In this document: positions 36,601 through 50,500 of the stretch, piece by piece | How the letters are laid out: each line of letters opens with the position of its first letter | Position numbering within the stretch: position 1 is the stretch's first letter | Assembly: GCA_016748015.1 (NCBI GenBank) | Contig: JAAOMT010000553.1 | Coordinates: 1-64,000 of the forward strand | Length of the DNA stretch: 64,000 nucleotides | Reading direction: 5' to 3' | From: Geosiphon pyriformis | Taxonomy: Eukaryota; Glomeromycota; Glomeromycetes; Archaeosporales; Geosiphonaceae | Notes under the pieces: generated by a model | What the model saw: only the letters and a program-made list of their open reading frames with translations | The model's database searches: none | Told to the model about the DNA's origin: nothing | Program-made: the position numbers and the translations under genes

Positions 36601-37942
36601 TGAAGTAGGTTCCAGAATGCCTTAATAAATCGTTTCATATTTGGTTGTTAATATTTTGGAATTTTGCTAGGATGGGCCATCCCACTCTTATTATCTATCT
36701 TCATGGGTATATCATCGAAAATTAGTGCTATCACAGGAAATCTTATTTCTCGGTTTTGAATTGGGTTTGTATGGAAATCATGAATTCGTAATGATTTATT
36801 GGTAAGTTAACATTCAGCTGCATTAAACCAATCAAAAAAACCAAGTTTCAATTGACTATTTCTTTCGTACTAGGTATCTTGATTATTTGCTCGGAGTTCA
36901 TTTCCAACATCTTGAAAGGATGGCTTTACATATTAACTCCAAAACATCCTCAACAACTAAAGGTGATTTAAAACTTATTCAAAAGATTAAGTCATAAATT
37001 GTATTACTAAGGTTCAAATTTTTATAGAATTAAAGAAATCAAAGAAACAAAAAGCTTTGAGAGCTACCCCTCCATCAGCGCCTTCGGTTTCATTACTAAC
37101 AAGCAAAAAAATCATGATGACAGCACGACAGGAAATCTGTCGCGGAATATACAGGGTAACCTCATTTTGTCGGCTCATGTTTGTCTTGATTTTTGGCAAG
37201 AATCTAAAGTTAAGTCTCAAGTCATATTGGTGAGTAGACGATCACTGCTCTACAAAAAACTGGCCATATTTTGGTCCCACAACTTGAATACGATGACGAA
37301 AGTATTCGCTTTTGGCACCGATTCCTCATGTATCGAAATTTGGGCAGCCCGACCATGTTGACATTTAGTGAATTTAAAGAAAATACGAAATTCCAAAATT
37401 TGACGGTATGCTTCTTATTTAAATCATCAACATCACAAAAAAAATCTCTTTCAGTTATTCATTTTACTATTAAATATCAGGCAATCGATCTCTTGGCAGC
37501 ATCCAAGAAAAATTATGAATCTGCAAAATCAGCAATTGAAAATCTTTTAAAAATGAAGCTTATCGATTCCCGGATGGATTTGTGTGAATCTGAATTTCAA
37601 AATGTAAAGCAAAATTATGTTTTGATTTTAGAATTACCCAACGGAAAAATTGACTTTTTTCTCTTGCTAATTTAGGATTTGAAGGCCATGTTTCGCGTAT
37701 GCATCGCGAATATTGTAGGGGTGCAGAAAATGCTTGAAGATACAGAAATCCTGTTATTCAGTAAAGACGTTGCCATAAAAATGAAAGACAAGCAAAAGAA
37801 ACGGCCCAAATATCAGCCTAAACCAGAATCATCATCCCCTCCAAAAAATGAAAATTCGACACCAGAACATACGAGAAATAAAAATGTGAACTTTAATTTT
37901 AGATATCATCCTTGGTACCCAGTAATAATATTGCAGAGTTGA
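33684..37942 (+). CDS. NAA35: NatC auxiliary subunit Naa35 / Mak10
   Basis: A many-exon gene (over fifteen short exons) from ATG 33684 to TGA 37940-37942. The hallmark Mak10 block is plain: FQIGQLVHLESFGLYDAMSS joined to IEIMDPKMDSGMILDSDL at about 34150-34345. Further conserved parts: ICEMTWHSGHSLSQTLFTC across the intron at 34436-34507, ILGTAKCSYFVLEEM, AIVWLDKVG, RQEICRGIYR joined to TITALQKTG at about 37120-37260, and the end LKAMFRVCIANIVGVQKML with FRYHPWYPVI. Family role: Naa35 anchors the NatC N-acetyltransferase (catalytic Naa30, with Naa38) that acetylates Met-hydrophobic N-termini at the ribosome. One intron contains a MITE-like repeat (36250-36498). It is followed closely by SDA1 in the same direction. 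Individual splice sites were set by eye; the identity is secure. Confidence 0.9.
36250..36498. repeat. MITE-like element with terminal inverted repeats in a NAA35 intron
   Basis: Left end CTGATTGTGAAAATG (36250-36264) is matched in inverted orientation by CATTTTCACAATCAG at the right end (36484-36498). The length is 249 bp with no coding capacity; an apparent minus-strand ORF inside is meaningless. It makes this intron several hundred bases long while most others are 40-80. No clear target duplication is seen. Confidence 0.55.
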
Positions 37943-38207
37943 TTAAATTTGTATTTATCAAACTTAGATTTCAATTTTTGACGAGAACACAACATTAAAG
38001 GCTGTAACTTTCCAGCTCATTAGATTAATTATGTCACCTTTGATATACAAGAGTAATATAATTAAATAAATGCTGACAATTTATATTAGCTAAACTTGAA
38101 ACTTCTGGAAAAGGCAACTTCAAAATTCAATTTTCTGAATCATCTTCAAAAGGTCAAAATTTCGATCTAAATCATGAAATAATTTTTGTTTCAAAGCAAG
38201 CAACACT

Positions 38208-41200
38208 ATGGGTAGACGGAATCGTGCTGCCCAGCTTCCTATCAACCTTCCGCAGCTTCAAAACCTCATAAAACGTGACCCACCATCTTACAAAGAAGAC
38301 TTTGCCCAACAGTATCGACACTTTGAGTCTCAGTTGGCCATATTCAAGTTAAACCCCAATGAGGAAGCCGAGGATTTTGGGAACTTGGTCACTTTTATTT
38401 CCCAGGTACATATCGACATTCTACTTGAGGTGACATGATTTACCCATAATGAATATCGAAAACAACTGACCCAACCGAGAAGATAGGGAGGTCTTTGAGC
38501 AAAGGCGATAAGCTCTTATTGCTTCAGACAGTTGTATTTTTAACTGAGGACTTAAAAGGAAAACGACCTTGAAATTAAGAACAATGGGGTTTCCTTCGAA
38601 ATTGGCCTACTATTCATTTTATTAACATATCGTGTCATCCATCGGAAAAGGTTTCCCAATGTTATCCGCAAGAAACCGGCGCGTTTCCGCAAATAATTAT
38701 CGATCTTCTCTTGGAAAACTATCAGATTATTCATCCTGACTTAAGAAAAACTCTAGTGCAAGCCCTTATTCTCTTGCGCAATAAAGATATTGTGCCTAGT
38801 TCAAGGTCAGTCCAAAGACTACAGCAGGATTTAACTTTTTTAAATTTACTTATTAATCATTAATATTTCGTTCTAGTTTACTCTCTCTGTTTTTCATTCT
38901 TTTTCGAGCACGGGACAAACAACTACGAGATTCATTATACACCTATATCATCAATGACATAAAGATTGCCAATGCAAAGCATAAAAACAACAAATTAAAC
39001 AAGACATTGCAAAGTTATATGTATACTGTGCTGCAATCTACCACGAGTATTCAGAGTGATAGAAATTATAATGACAATATTAGCATTATATCCAATCAGA
39101 AATCGACTGGAATGAGTGAAGATACTATAGTTGCCAAAAAAAGTTTGGATGTTTGTATTGAATTGTACAGGAAGGGTGTTTGGTGAGGCATAAAACGTCA
39201 ATCGGCGAAAGGTTAAAAATTATATGCTTCTGCAACTTTCCACTGCCAAAAGTCATTGACGTATTGAGATCCAATTACAGGAACGATGCAAAAACAGTCA
39301 ATGTAATAGCTGAAGGTTGTTTTCATATTACAACGAAAATCAAGGTAGCAGCCATTCAGTTTTTCTTGGATACAAATCGTGATTCCGATGACAACAGTAG
39401 TGACAGTGATGAGGTGAGTGGTACCTATTTAATTGGAACAAATGCTTTGGCTTCTTAAATACTTAGAACAATTCAATAATTTAATACCTTTTTGAACCAT
39501 ATTATTTTGGAAGGGAGAAGTTCCCGACATAAAACGGTTGCAACACATCAATTCAATTAATAAAAAGAAGAAGTCCAAAACGAGGAAAATGGTAAAGGCA
39601 TTGGCATTAGTGAAAAAGAAGGCAAAGCAAAAACATAAAGCTGAGAGTTTCAACTTCTCGGCACTTCATCTGTTGAATGATCCCCAGGGTGTGTATGAAG
39701 GCATTCAAGTATTTCTTTCAAAGTATATAGCTGATAAAATTTTTTTTATATCATTATGGTAGGATTCGCAGAAAAGCTCTTCTCATCTTTACAAAAGTCT
39801 TCCAATAACGATCGCTTCGAAGTCAAATTAATGACCATGAATCTCATCTCACGAATTATTGGTGTCCACAAACTTACTTTGCTCAACTTCTATTCTTATC
39901 TAATGAGATATCTGCAACCTCATCAACGTGAAGTGACTATGATACTTGTGATAGTTGCACAGGCTAGCCATGAATTGATTCCACCCGACACATTAGAACC
40001 AGTGGTCAAAGCAATAGCCAATAATTTCGTATCTGATCATTGTGCTGGAGAAGTCATGGCGGCTGGGTAAGTTTTCAACGTATTTTCAATGTTAAGATCA
40101 TTTCTAATTAAAGTCATCCCCTTTATGCGTTATAACTCTCATATGCCTTAATTGTTTATAATTGGTTGAATGATGAATTGGATCTAAGATCACATTATTT
40201 CCATAACTATCTTTCTTTTTCACAGATTAAATGCAATTCGAGAAATATGTCATCGGCAGCCACTTGCTCTCGACATAGCTTTGCTTCAAGATTTGACGGA
40301 ATATAAATCTGACAAGGATAAAAGTATAATGATAGCTGCAAGATCGTTAATTGGATTGTATCGGGAGATCAATCCGGAGATGTTACAACGAAAAGATCGC
40401 GTAAGTTTTGATAATACATTACATAAAAGCCAATCATTATTGGGTGCCTTTTGTAAAATATGTCTATCTCTTACCATTTATCTTTTGCTTTTAATCACTA
40501 TAGGGAAAAGCGATAAGTATGAACATCAAAAAATTCAAACCATTACAATACGGTGAAGTGCGTGCTACAGATCATGTCGACGGCATTGAACTTTTAGAAG
40601 ACTTTAGAGAAAAACAAGAGAAAACGGGTGTTCTGGAAAATGGTTAGCAACTACTTTTAAAAATATTGATATCTTCAAGCCAAGCTCATGAACTTCTCTT
40701 TGTTATTTGAAGAGTGGGCGGAATGGGAAATTGCTTCAGAGTCTTCATCTGATGGTGAATGGATTGATGTATCCTCAGAAGATGAAAAAGATATTATAAT
40801 CTGTGATAGTAGTGGTGAAGATGAAGCGGTCAACAATAGGGATTTTCCAAATGTGGTACCGCATAAGGAAGATGCCGATCTGGAAAAAATAGATCTTAAT
40901 GATATCGAAGGGATAGTGAAGTCTTTACATCAAAAAAAGGAAGAAGAGCCCAAAACATCAACATTGGATATGCAAAGGGTGAAATATGAAAGAAATTCAT
41001 TTTTTAAACCAACATTGCTTTTTCATTATCTAATCATATATCAACAATCAGCTGCTCACACCCGCCGATTTCGTCAAAATAGAACAACTGAAATTAGAGC
41101 GCAATGCTCAAAAACTCGTAGGTAAACGTAAACGGGATGCTTGGTATGTAGGGCTGTTTGATTCTTTAGCTTGAATAAAAATCTATATTCCCCTCAAAGT

Positions 41201-41636
41201 AATACACTTCACGGAATTATGTTTTATCCTTGTAGTCTACCCGAGCAAAAGGATTTATCTGAGATCATCGATGCCAATCAAATTACAGGTCAGCGTAAAA
41301 AAGCAAAGCAGGACTATGAAGAACGCTTAGAGTCTATAAAAGCAGGTCGCGAGGGTCGTGAAAAGTACGGCTCATTCAAAACCAAAAAGCAAGAAGGTGC
41401 AAGCGCCACCAACAGGGAGACAGCTAGAAAAAAACCATTTATGATGGTTGTACATAAGAAAAATTTTCTATGCAAGAAAAAGCCGAGTTTAAGAGAAAAA
41501 CAGGTGCGTTGTTTTATGGTTCTTTACATTTTGTAAGGATCAGGCGAATGTTTTTAAATAATCCTCTTTTTTCTTCCAACCTTAATAGATGCAGTTAACA
41601 AACCGTCGGGGCAAGCAAAAATCACGCCGCAAATAA
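38208..41636 (+). CDS. SDA1: Sda1, ribosome biogenesis factor
   Basis: Seen: ATG 38208, TAA 41634-41636, about a dozen exons. Conserved Sda1 parts in order: [19 protein letters not shown], a first exon ending at 38406, QCYPQE...[18 protein letters not shown] (after a 240-bp intron), [55 protein letters not shown] joined to [10 protein letters not shown], a Lys-rich segment, [13 protein letters not shown] joined to [20 protein letters not shown], then [15 protein letters not shown], an acidic WIDVSSEDE stretch, [13 protein letters not shown] and the basic end [10 protein letters not shown]. Family role: an essential nucleolar factor for 60S subunit maturation and export. All junctions inspected keep frame. 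It lies 265 bp after NAA35. Confidence 0.9.
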
Positions 41637-42349
41637 ATTCTCAATGGTTAAACCTATTAGTTATAACTTATGTTTGTGCGATAATGGCAAAAAAAAAGCA
41701 AGAGATTTGGATCAATCGCAAGTAGTCTAAGAGTATACTAAAGGGTTAACTTTGAATAAAAGAATTCAAGTGTTTTGATAACGTAAATAGACAATATGTG
41801 GATCTCTGATCTTTCGATAAGAGATGTCCGGTTATCCAATAATATCCAGTTCATTAATTGTGAGCAAAAATAATAAAGTTTAAAACATTAATCATAAAAA
41901 ATGCAAAGAAAAATTTCAATTATTTTGTTACAATTGGTCAAAAATATTAAATAATATTATAATTAAATACTTTTTTTGATTCTTAAACCATCAAAAAGCC
42001 TAAGAAAAATATTTTCTTTTACCCAATGCATTTTACAAATTATATTTTTTTAATTTTTTGTTTAAAAACTGACAGCAATAATCCAAAAAAAAGTAAAAGC
42101 TTATTCTAATGTAAAAAAAAGATATTATTGTACATAAACTTAAAAAATTCAACAAAAATGTCAAAAATTTTAGTGTTAATGGTTTTTTTCTGGAAAATTT
42201 GTTGTAAAAAAATAAACTTAATGTTATAAACTATAAAATAATATTTGTAATATTATTAAAAACACCAAAATTAAGAAATAATAATAAAATTAAATTTTGG
42301 TAAAAAAATATTAATATAAAACTTTATTAATTTTAAAATTATAGTAGTT
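41637..42349. other. Intergenic, SDA1 3' flank
   Basis: AT-rich sequence that grades into the decayed LINE. AATAAA-like sites occur near 41867-41875. Nothing else recognised. Confidence 0.45.
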
Positions 42350-45300
42350 ATTAAAAAGTTTTGTGCTTTAAATATTAATTTTTTTTTATATTTATTTTAT
42401 GAATGTAATCTAATCATTATCTAAAACACTATAATTAAATAAGATTCTAAATTAAACATAACTCATGTTTTTTTTTTATATAATTGATCATTTAGACTAA
42501 TCAAGACAACACTATACATTTACACTACTAACAACTATAAACTATTAAAAAAACCAAATAATATTAAAAATAAAGCATGTTTTAGACCAAAACCAATATA
42601 AAATCTAACTTTAAACCAAATTTACAGACTATAGCCAAAAGCCATATCAATAACAGACCAGAAACCTAAGAAATTTCTAAGTTATCTACCAAAATTAGAT
42701 TCAGTTTCTTATAATAGATTTGTAGCTTAGTATTAAATAGTTATATATCAGATTGGTAATTTTTAGCAAAATTACACACAAAATTAATTATTTTCTGAAT
42801 TGTATTTAATTATAACTTAATTACTAATATAGCTTTTAACAACTAATTTATAAGAACAAAGCTTTTGGCCAATATTATATATAATTTATCATATAATTTA
42901 ACTTTAATAAGACATTTGGTCATTATAAAAGTATTAGCAAGAATCCCTAATAATTTAATCCAATTAGAAATAATACTTGAAATAATTTTTTTCTTTATAT
43001 TAAGATTTAATATATACAAAAATATATAATTAAAATCTTTCAATAAGTCACAATAAATACAATTCATATTTAAATATTCTGAATTATATAATTTTTTTTT
43101 ACAACAACTAGTAAATAGTAATACAAAATTTTTATAAAATAAGACTACAATACAGTAAATAATATACTAGTAAAATTAAATTACATGTAATTATCAAAAT
43201 ACTAAACATCAAAAGTTTTATGTATATTAAACTTGTTATATAACATTCTGTTTAATACATAATTAATGTACTTGGTTTTCTAATTTACATTGTTACTAAA
43301 AGATTTTTACACTTTTTAATGCAAAAATTACAACACATACAACAGAAATTAACATTAAAACCATGCAAAAAAAACCTATATTATCATATTTAATCAACAA
43401 AATCAGCCAGCAATCTGAAAATAAATGATCAGCAATTAGTCTAATTACAACAAAAAAATATAACACAATCCAATAGTTTAACTAAGTTGAATACAAAAAA
43501 ATCTTGACAAACCAAGAAACACCAATGGAAATAAATAATTAATACATGTAATCTGATAACAACAGGCTTTGTTATACTCCAAAATTTTTATATATCCTTA
43601 TTAAAACAATCCAACATTCCAGATCTGCAATTAATAATTAAAAATAATTACCAAGAAATATAATTAATTAATCTACTTCTAATTATGTTGATTATAATCA
43701 CAATTGGTATTATTAATTTACAATCAATGTTCTAAATCCAGCCATCTAAAATCTGATCATCTAAATTACTAGTTCTTGGATAAATAACAGGCTGAGTAAG
43801 CTTATTATAAATTGATTAATTTAATGTATATAAATAATTGATGTATTTTAAATAGTCTTAATATAATATGTAGATCTGATGTAATTTAACTATATATACA
43901 GTCTCTTTGTTAGCTTAGGAAAGTATCAATTTAATACTGAGCCAACTTTTTGCTATAGTTTTATAGTAAGCAGTTAGTCTTTTTTTCTATTTCTTACTCT
44001 TTTTTTCCCTCTTTTTATGCTCTAAATACTTATTATCACAATCTCAAGTATGCCTTCTCATATTTTTTATCACCATTTGGAATCACTTTGTTCCTAATTT
44101 TTTATCTACTTGTTATCACCATTTTAAGTTGTTTTATTACTTTTGATCTTTCAAAATCATGTGTTATCACCATTTTACATTAAGTCTTGTTTTACTAAAC
44201 AAGTTGTTAAATATAAAAATAAGTAATAAAATATAATGTTGTTAGAGAATAGTCTCAACAATAAAAAGTTTAATTAAAATCTATTTTAGTTATGTTTTAC
44301 TTTCATAAATCTTTTTATAATTCCTATAACTTCACTTTTAAAGCTGGACATTTAAACATCACACCCTTTCAATAACTAATTGAAAGAATTCTGGTTATGT
44401 ATTTATTAGAGTAGTTGGTTTTATTTCTGTTGTTGATTGTGCTTTTGATACATATAAAAAAATATGACTTCTCTTTCTCTTTTAAAATACTTAAGACTGG
44501 TTTTTATCCAAAAACAAATAATAATGACAATACTTTTTTTTGCTTTTAATAATTTTATCATGTACTCTTTTTTGCTTTTCCACTTACTAAAATAGTCTAT
44601 ACACCCATAATATGCTATAATTAATAGCATAATCATGGTAATGTATATTATCAGTTGAGCTAAGAAATGTTTCCAAATATTGACAAAAACCACTGGTAAC
44701 AACATATATAACAAATTCAAACAGATTTTTAACAAAACAATAAGCATTCCCAAAAACCAGCCTATTTTCAATACACAAAAATTTGCAATCTATATTTAAG
44801 AACAAAACAAAAAAATTAGCTTTTTTATTGCTTATATTTTTTAAATAACTCTTAACTTTCTTTTACATTATTAACAAATTTTTTAATGTAATAATATTAT
44901 AGATATATTTTTATTTGATTTAGCATTTATTTTAGAAATTAAGACTAACACAATTTGTAATCAATCTGCATATGTTTAAAAATATTTAATTATCTGTAAA
45001 CAAAATAATTAAGCTAAAAACTGAAACATACTCAAAAGCAAGAATTATAACCTGTAATTTAGTTAAAGTTAAAAACAGCAAATCTGAAATTTTAATACCA
45101 ATATCCAAATTAATTTCAGAAAAATATACAGCAATGCTATTATAAACTTTTACAGATTTAAGATACTTGACTAAATTATCAATATACATACTCATTTGAC
45201 TTAATTCAATACTTAATAAACAGTTTTTAACAAATTCAAAATTATAAAAAACTGTTATTAAATAAGACTAAATGGCCAAAATACATTTATTAATTAGACT

Positions 45301-46638
45301 ACTATTCATAATAAACTTGACCAAAAACCTAAATTAAGCTGAAACTAAATCCTTAGAATTGAGTTTTTTTCAACTATAAAATGTGTTCCAAATTATACAC
45401 CTATTACAGCAATTTAAAAGCTAGTTAATAAACAAAATTTCAAGTTTTTTTAATAATATAATTACACTTGTATAAACTTTTAGACTTAGTATATTAACAA
45501 TAAAAACACTATTTACAAATCTGAACATATTAAACAGTTTACTCCTCAAAAACAATTTGCACAATAACAGCATATTTATAACACTAGCCAAAAAATTGTT
45601 CATAAAATTAATCTGCAATCTAATCAGAAATTAAAAAAAATATTGGGACATTCAATTAACTGTTTGTAAATTTATTGTTTTATATAAAAAAATTACTCAG
45701 AATGCTCTTGGCATTAACAAAATTAATAAAACCAACAACTAAATTTTTGGACTATATCTGTTCAAATAACTTTAAATTATACAAAGTTGAATGTAAAATA
45801 GTCTTAGTAAGAAAATTTTTTGACAAATTAATCTTTAACATAAGTTTTTTTCTCAACAATCTATCTTATTTATTATACACACTTTTAAAAATATAATTGA
45901 ACTGTGTTCTATAACTAATAATGAGTTGTAATACAGCAGAAACTAAATACAAAAATTGTTTTTTTGAAATGACTTTCTTCAAGACTATATTTAAAAAGAA
46001 CTTGACATTAAAATAAGCTTTGGCCAAACTTAGTTTAAATAAACTGTTAATTAACAAAAAGATATTTAAGTGTCAATAAGATTCTTTTTTTTTAGCCACC
46101 AAAATTTTTGAACTATTAATGTATAATAAAAGCTTTTCTACTCTTTGGTTAATAAAAATAACAACTGTTTTGTTAATATTGATTAAAATATTATTAATAA
46201 AAAAAACTTACTTGTAATATCCAAAATATATTAAGTTGCTGTTATGTTGTTTTTAACCCAAATAATATTATCTACAAAGATGTTTGCAATAAAGAAAGAA
46301 GTTTTGTTATCTTTAAAGTCAATTTTGCCAGATTTTGTAAAAAATCTAGAGTTTATCTTGTAATTATACAAATGTTTATGTTTCTTAACTTTATAAAGCA
46401 AAAAATCATAAAAAATTCTTTAAAGTAAAAGTAAAAAATTTTTTTCTTAGTCCAGTTTATTATAAACAATATATTTATTTAAAAGCTCAAAATTTATTAT
46501 AATTTAATTAATTCTTCTATTGTAAATATTCTTGAAAAATTTGATAAAATATTTACATATTTTAATCTTGATAAGACTATTATACAGTTATTACTATATT
46601 ACCAAATTATAAGTTTTGTGTATATTTTGCAAAACCAA
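42350..46638 (-). pseudogene. LINE 2: RT, RNase H and 3' end, strongly AT-decayed
   Basis: Read on the minus strand from 46638 leftward. The RT begins mid-domain and shows GLDQGE-like and FSPLLWRI-like remnants, then YKINSRFFTKSGK, FFIANIFVDNIIW (standing for F.DDTIW) and AKAYFNVKFFLNIVLKK (about 46010-45960). Next come FLYLVSAVLQLIISYRTQF and a linker at 45618-45421. RNase H is at 45195-44986: YIDNLVKYLKSVKVYNSIAV, LTLTKLQVIILAFEYV. Degenerate C-terminal parts follow at 44805-44421 and 43067-42843, and a 3' end near 42530-42360 shared with the LINE copies at 27130 and 8000. Many stops. Its 5' part is cut at 46638 by insertion of gypsy element C. Confidence 0.65.
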
Positions 46639-47535
46639 TATTACTCATAGAAAATAGAAGTATTATTATAATTAGAAGAATAGCCAATCAAAAATAGGCG
46701 TAATAACAGAAAAATTCTGGAATTTTTTATAAAAAATTGCAGGATTCCAGAATTCTAGGATTTCTTTAAAAAAATCGCAGAATTTCAGAAATCTTGTATA
46801 ATACCAACTATGTATATATAGCAGTAGTATTGGAAGCAAGAAAAATAATTCAGGCAAATTCAGAATTCAGAATTTGGTTTAGTTCTAGTTTAGCATGCTC
46901 TTTTTTGTCTATTAAATAACTTTTACTTCACAGATAGTTAATATTTACTAAAGTAAATTCATCCACAAAATATCAAATAAAGCATATTTGTTATTACCTA
47001 ATCTATATTGCCATTATTTGTTTAAGAATCTAATCATTCTTTTATTTATCAACATTTCATGTTAATAACATCTAATACTTAACTATACTAAAACAATAGC
47101 TCTTAATCACAGCTATTGATAAGATACTAATTTCTTATTTTTTTCTTATTTTCTTTTATTTTCTTTTATTTTTCTTTTATTTTTCTTTTGTTGTGTTGAT
47201 TTATTAATAAATTAAAGAATTAAGTACTGAGTAATTATTGTCAAAAATATTCTGATAAAAGACCCAGAAATAAGAGTATAGAATTTATAAATTAACGAAT
47301 AGCTTACCAGAAGAACACAACTGCCAGAATAAACCAGCCACCATGCTAAAAAAAAAATTTAACAGAATAACTATTCCAAAAGACTATTGAAACAATCATT
47401 GAATCTTTGTTCATTATACAAAAAACTTAACCAAAATCTTCAGATATTACCAATATATACTAATATTAATTAGCTATTAAGCACCAAGTTATGAATTTGT
47501 TATTTGTATCAACATCCAAATAATTACCTGTAACA
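46639..47535 (+). repeat. 5' LTR of family B element C
   Basis: 897 bp, from TATTACTCATAG to ACCTGTAACA, followed by TTTGGTGCTCTCTG (probable primer-binding site, 47536-47549). It carries the GAATTC/CCAGAATT-rich repeat (about 46705-46790), TATATATAGCAGTAGTATTGG and a T-rich tract near 47130-47190. Confidence 0.75.
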
Positions 47536-50500
47536 TTTGGTGCTCTCTGTAAAATATAATCTAACAGAAAACCAGCACCAACAGCAATTATCTAGAACAG
47601 TGACAGAATCAGAAAAAACAGAAACAAACCACTTGAGATTTACAAAAACTTTATTTTAATACTATCAATCTCACCTAAGATTAACAAGTAATTATTGGCC
47701 AGCAGAATTGATTTTCAATTTCTAAAAAATTAAATCTCACATAGAAAACCAAAGAAATCTGAAAGCAGTATTTACCAATTTTTATAATAAATTACTTTAG
47801 AGCACTACATTTCCACAAAATTATTTGTTTGTACTAATAATTACAGAAATCAACAAAGAAATTAAAAAACACACCAAACAGAAATTTCTTATTATCTTTG
47901 CAAACAACAACAAAAGAAAATTACAAACACCAGCAGAAACACTAAGAAACATACAACTATTTACTTAAAAAAAACCAAGAATAGTTTTACCTATTCACTT
48001 ATCATATTACCACATGTCTGGAAGTACTATTAATATACTATTAGGAGGTGTATTATCATTAACAAAAACTTTATTAGCAAAAATAATGTTCCAAAGCCAA
48101 CAAAAAAAAGCTAATTTATTGGGAACTTATGGCAATTACTTTGAAAGATTCAAATCATGATTACCAATGCCATCAAAATTTTAATTATCACTATCTTAAC
48201 CTAATTTTAGAGCTACCAATTTGTGAGAAATAACTGATTCAAAAAAAAAGAAAGATGAAGATCAAAAATTTAATTACCAAAACCCAATTTCAGAAAACCT
48301 GGAAATACAAACTCTGATTGTTCCAACTCAGCAAAATCAAAACAATTCAAACTTTACTCTGATTGTTCTAACTCAGCAAAATCAAAACAATTCAAACTTT
48401 ACTCTAATTGTTCCTCAAAACTTACCTCTAGTAATTGTGATCAATTTACCACTAGTTGTACCAATCATAAAACCACAACAACAGTTACAACTATCATTCT
48501 AACAATAACAACTTCAATAACAACAATATTAATAACAACAACCACAACCATTATCTGTACCAATGGCCTATGTACCAATTGTAAAACTTGAAAAATTTAT
48601 TGGCAAAAAGAACAATACACAAGTTTGGCTCAATAATATGAAAAAAGCCATCACAGTCAATAGATAGAACAATACCAGAACATTATAGGCAATCTTATAC
48701 TTTTTTCAAGATACTGCCAACTCATGATATTAAAGCTTAATTCAAAAACCCCAAGACTTCAATGTGTTTAAACTAGAATTTTTAAGATATTTTAATAACA
48801 ATAATAGCATCAATTGCCTAGCAAATACTTTTACAATTATTAAACAAGGAAATATTAAAGCAGTTACTACTTATTTGGGATGTTTTCACCAAAATTTGTA
48901 ACAAATACAAGTCATTGATGTGAATTACTTTATGGTGCCACAAATTTTGAATCAATTTATTCATGGTTTGCACAATAGTCTTTTATAATATGTATGTCTA
49001 ATCCATTCACAAACACTTCAAGACACAGTCACATACACCTGAAATTTTGAATCAGCCGAGCTAAAAGCTAATTATGCTTAAGCCATTAATCTAATAATAA
49101 ATGGATCATTTGACTTGGACTCCAAGTTGAAACAATTTAGTAACTCTATTAATCAAAAATAAAAAGAATACTTAGTTAACAATTAAGTAATTTATTAATC
49201 TTTACAATATTGCAATAATCTAAGAAACCCAAATTGTTTTTAAAATTAATCACATTTATTATTGTTAACAAATCAATAGTAGTAACAAGAAACACATATT
49301 TGCTACTATTGTAGTAAACAAAAACATTTACAAATTAAATGCCACATCTGGTTAAATAAACAATAATCAGAAAATCAATATTGAAATATCCAATTACTAA
49401 TTTCAAATACTAAATTATCAATTAAGTTCAAGATCATATCAATTTTATTATGTTCCAATAATACAACAAGCAATATATTTACCACCAATTTATTAGCTTT
49501 TAGCATTAATAATATATCAACCACAGCCACAGGTTATCTATTAATCTCAACTATTTTAAACACCACTACAAAATTCAGCTCAAATAATACCCAGAAACCA
49601 AAAACTAAGAATTACTTATACTTAACAAAACTAAAGATCAGCAATAGTTATGCATCAACAGATCTCTAGTTCATTAAGTCAACCATTAGGATCATGCCAA
49701 TGGAGTTTGAAAACTGGATACAATCAAAACCCAAATTTCCAGAACTATTTAAGTCTTTTGGTTATCTCAGAAAATGTTCAATTTAACAAACAGAAGTTCA
49801 ATTAAACCCAACTACTCACTAACAATATTCTATTAACTATCATCAACAAAATAAATCACTTATCACCATCTTTTCTTTTGAACTTGAAGAACCAGTTAAA
49901 ATGCCTTTATTTAATTGAGCTGTCTTTGAAGCAAAACCAATTACTATAATGTACACTAACACAAAAGTTGATGGCCATCCTATCAAGCTAATTTTTGATA
50001 ATAAATCAGCAGACAGCATCATTACATGACAACTTATAGACCAATTAGGTCATCAAGTTGATCACATTATTAACATTAAAATTATTATAGCAGATTAAAC
50101 AACAAAAACTCTAATTGGTGAAATCAATAACTTTCTATTCAAAGTTAATGATATTGTCATGCCAATTAAAGTCCTTGTCATGGAAGTTACATAATACTAA
50201 GCACTAGTTGGTAATGACTAATTGTTCAAAACCAGTGCTATGCTCAACTAAATTACTCAAGAGCTACAGCTTAATCAAAACAGATAACACACATAAGTAT
50301 CAGCTATGTGTAGTTATTTCAAACCACAAACTACTTAACCACAACCACTAATAGAATTAGAAAAAAAAAAAGACAAACCTATTTGAGAAGTCTACCAAGT
50401 TTTGTGGGCTAAAAAAGATTACAACATACTACTGCTAATCCTATTGTGGAATAACAAAGAAAAAGGAAGAGAAGAAGACAAACCACAAGCCACCATTAAT

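Noticed and set aside
38407-38649. Possible intronic snoRNA in the long first intron of SDA1
   Set aside because: No paired C and D boxes (RTGATGA and CTGA) or H/ACA pattern could be found by eye.
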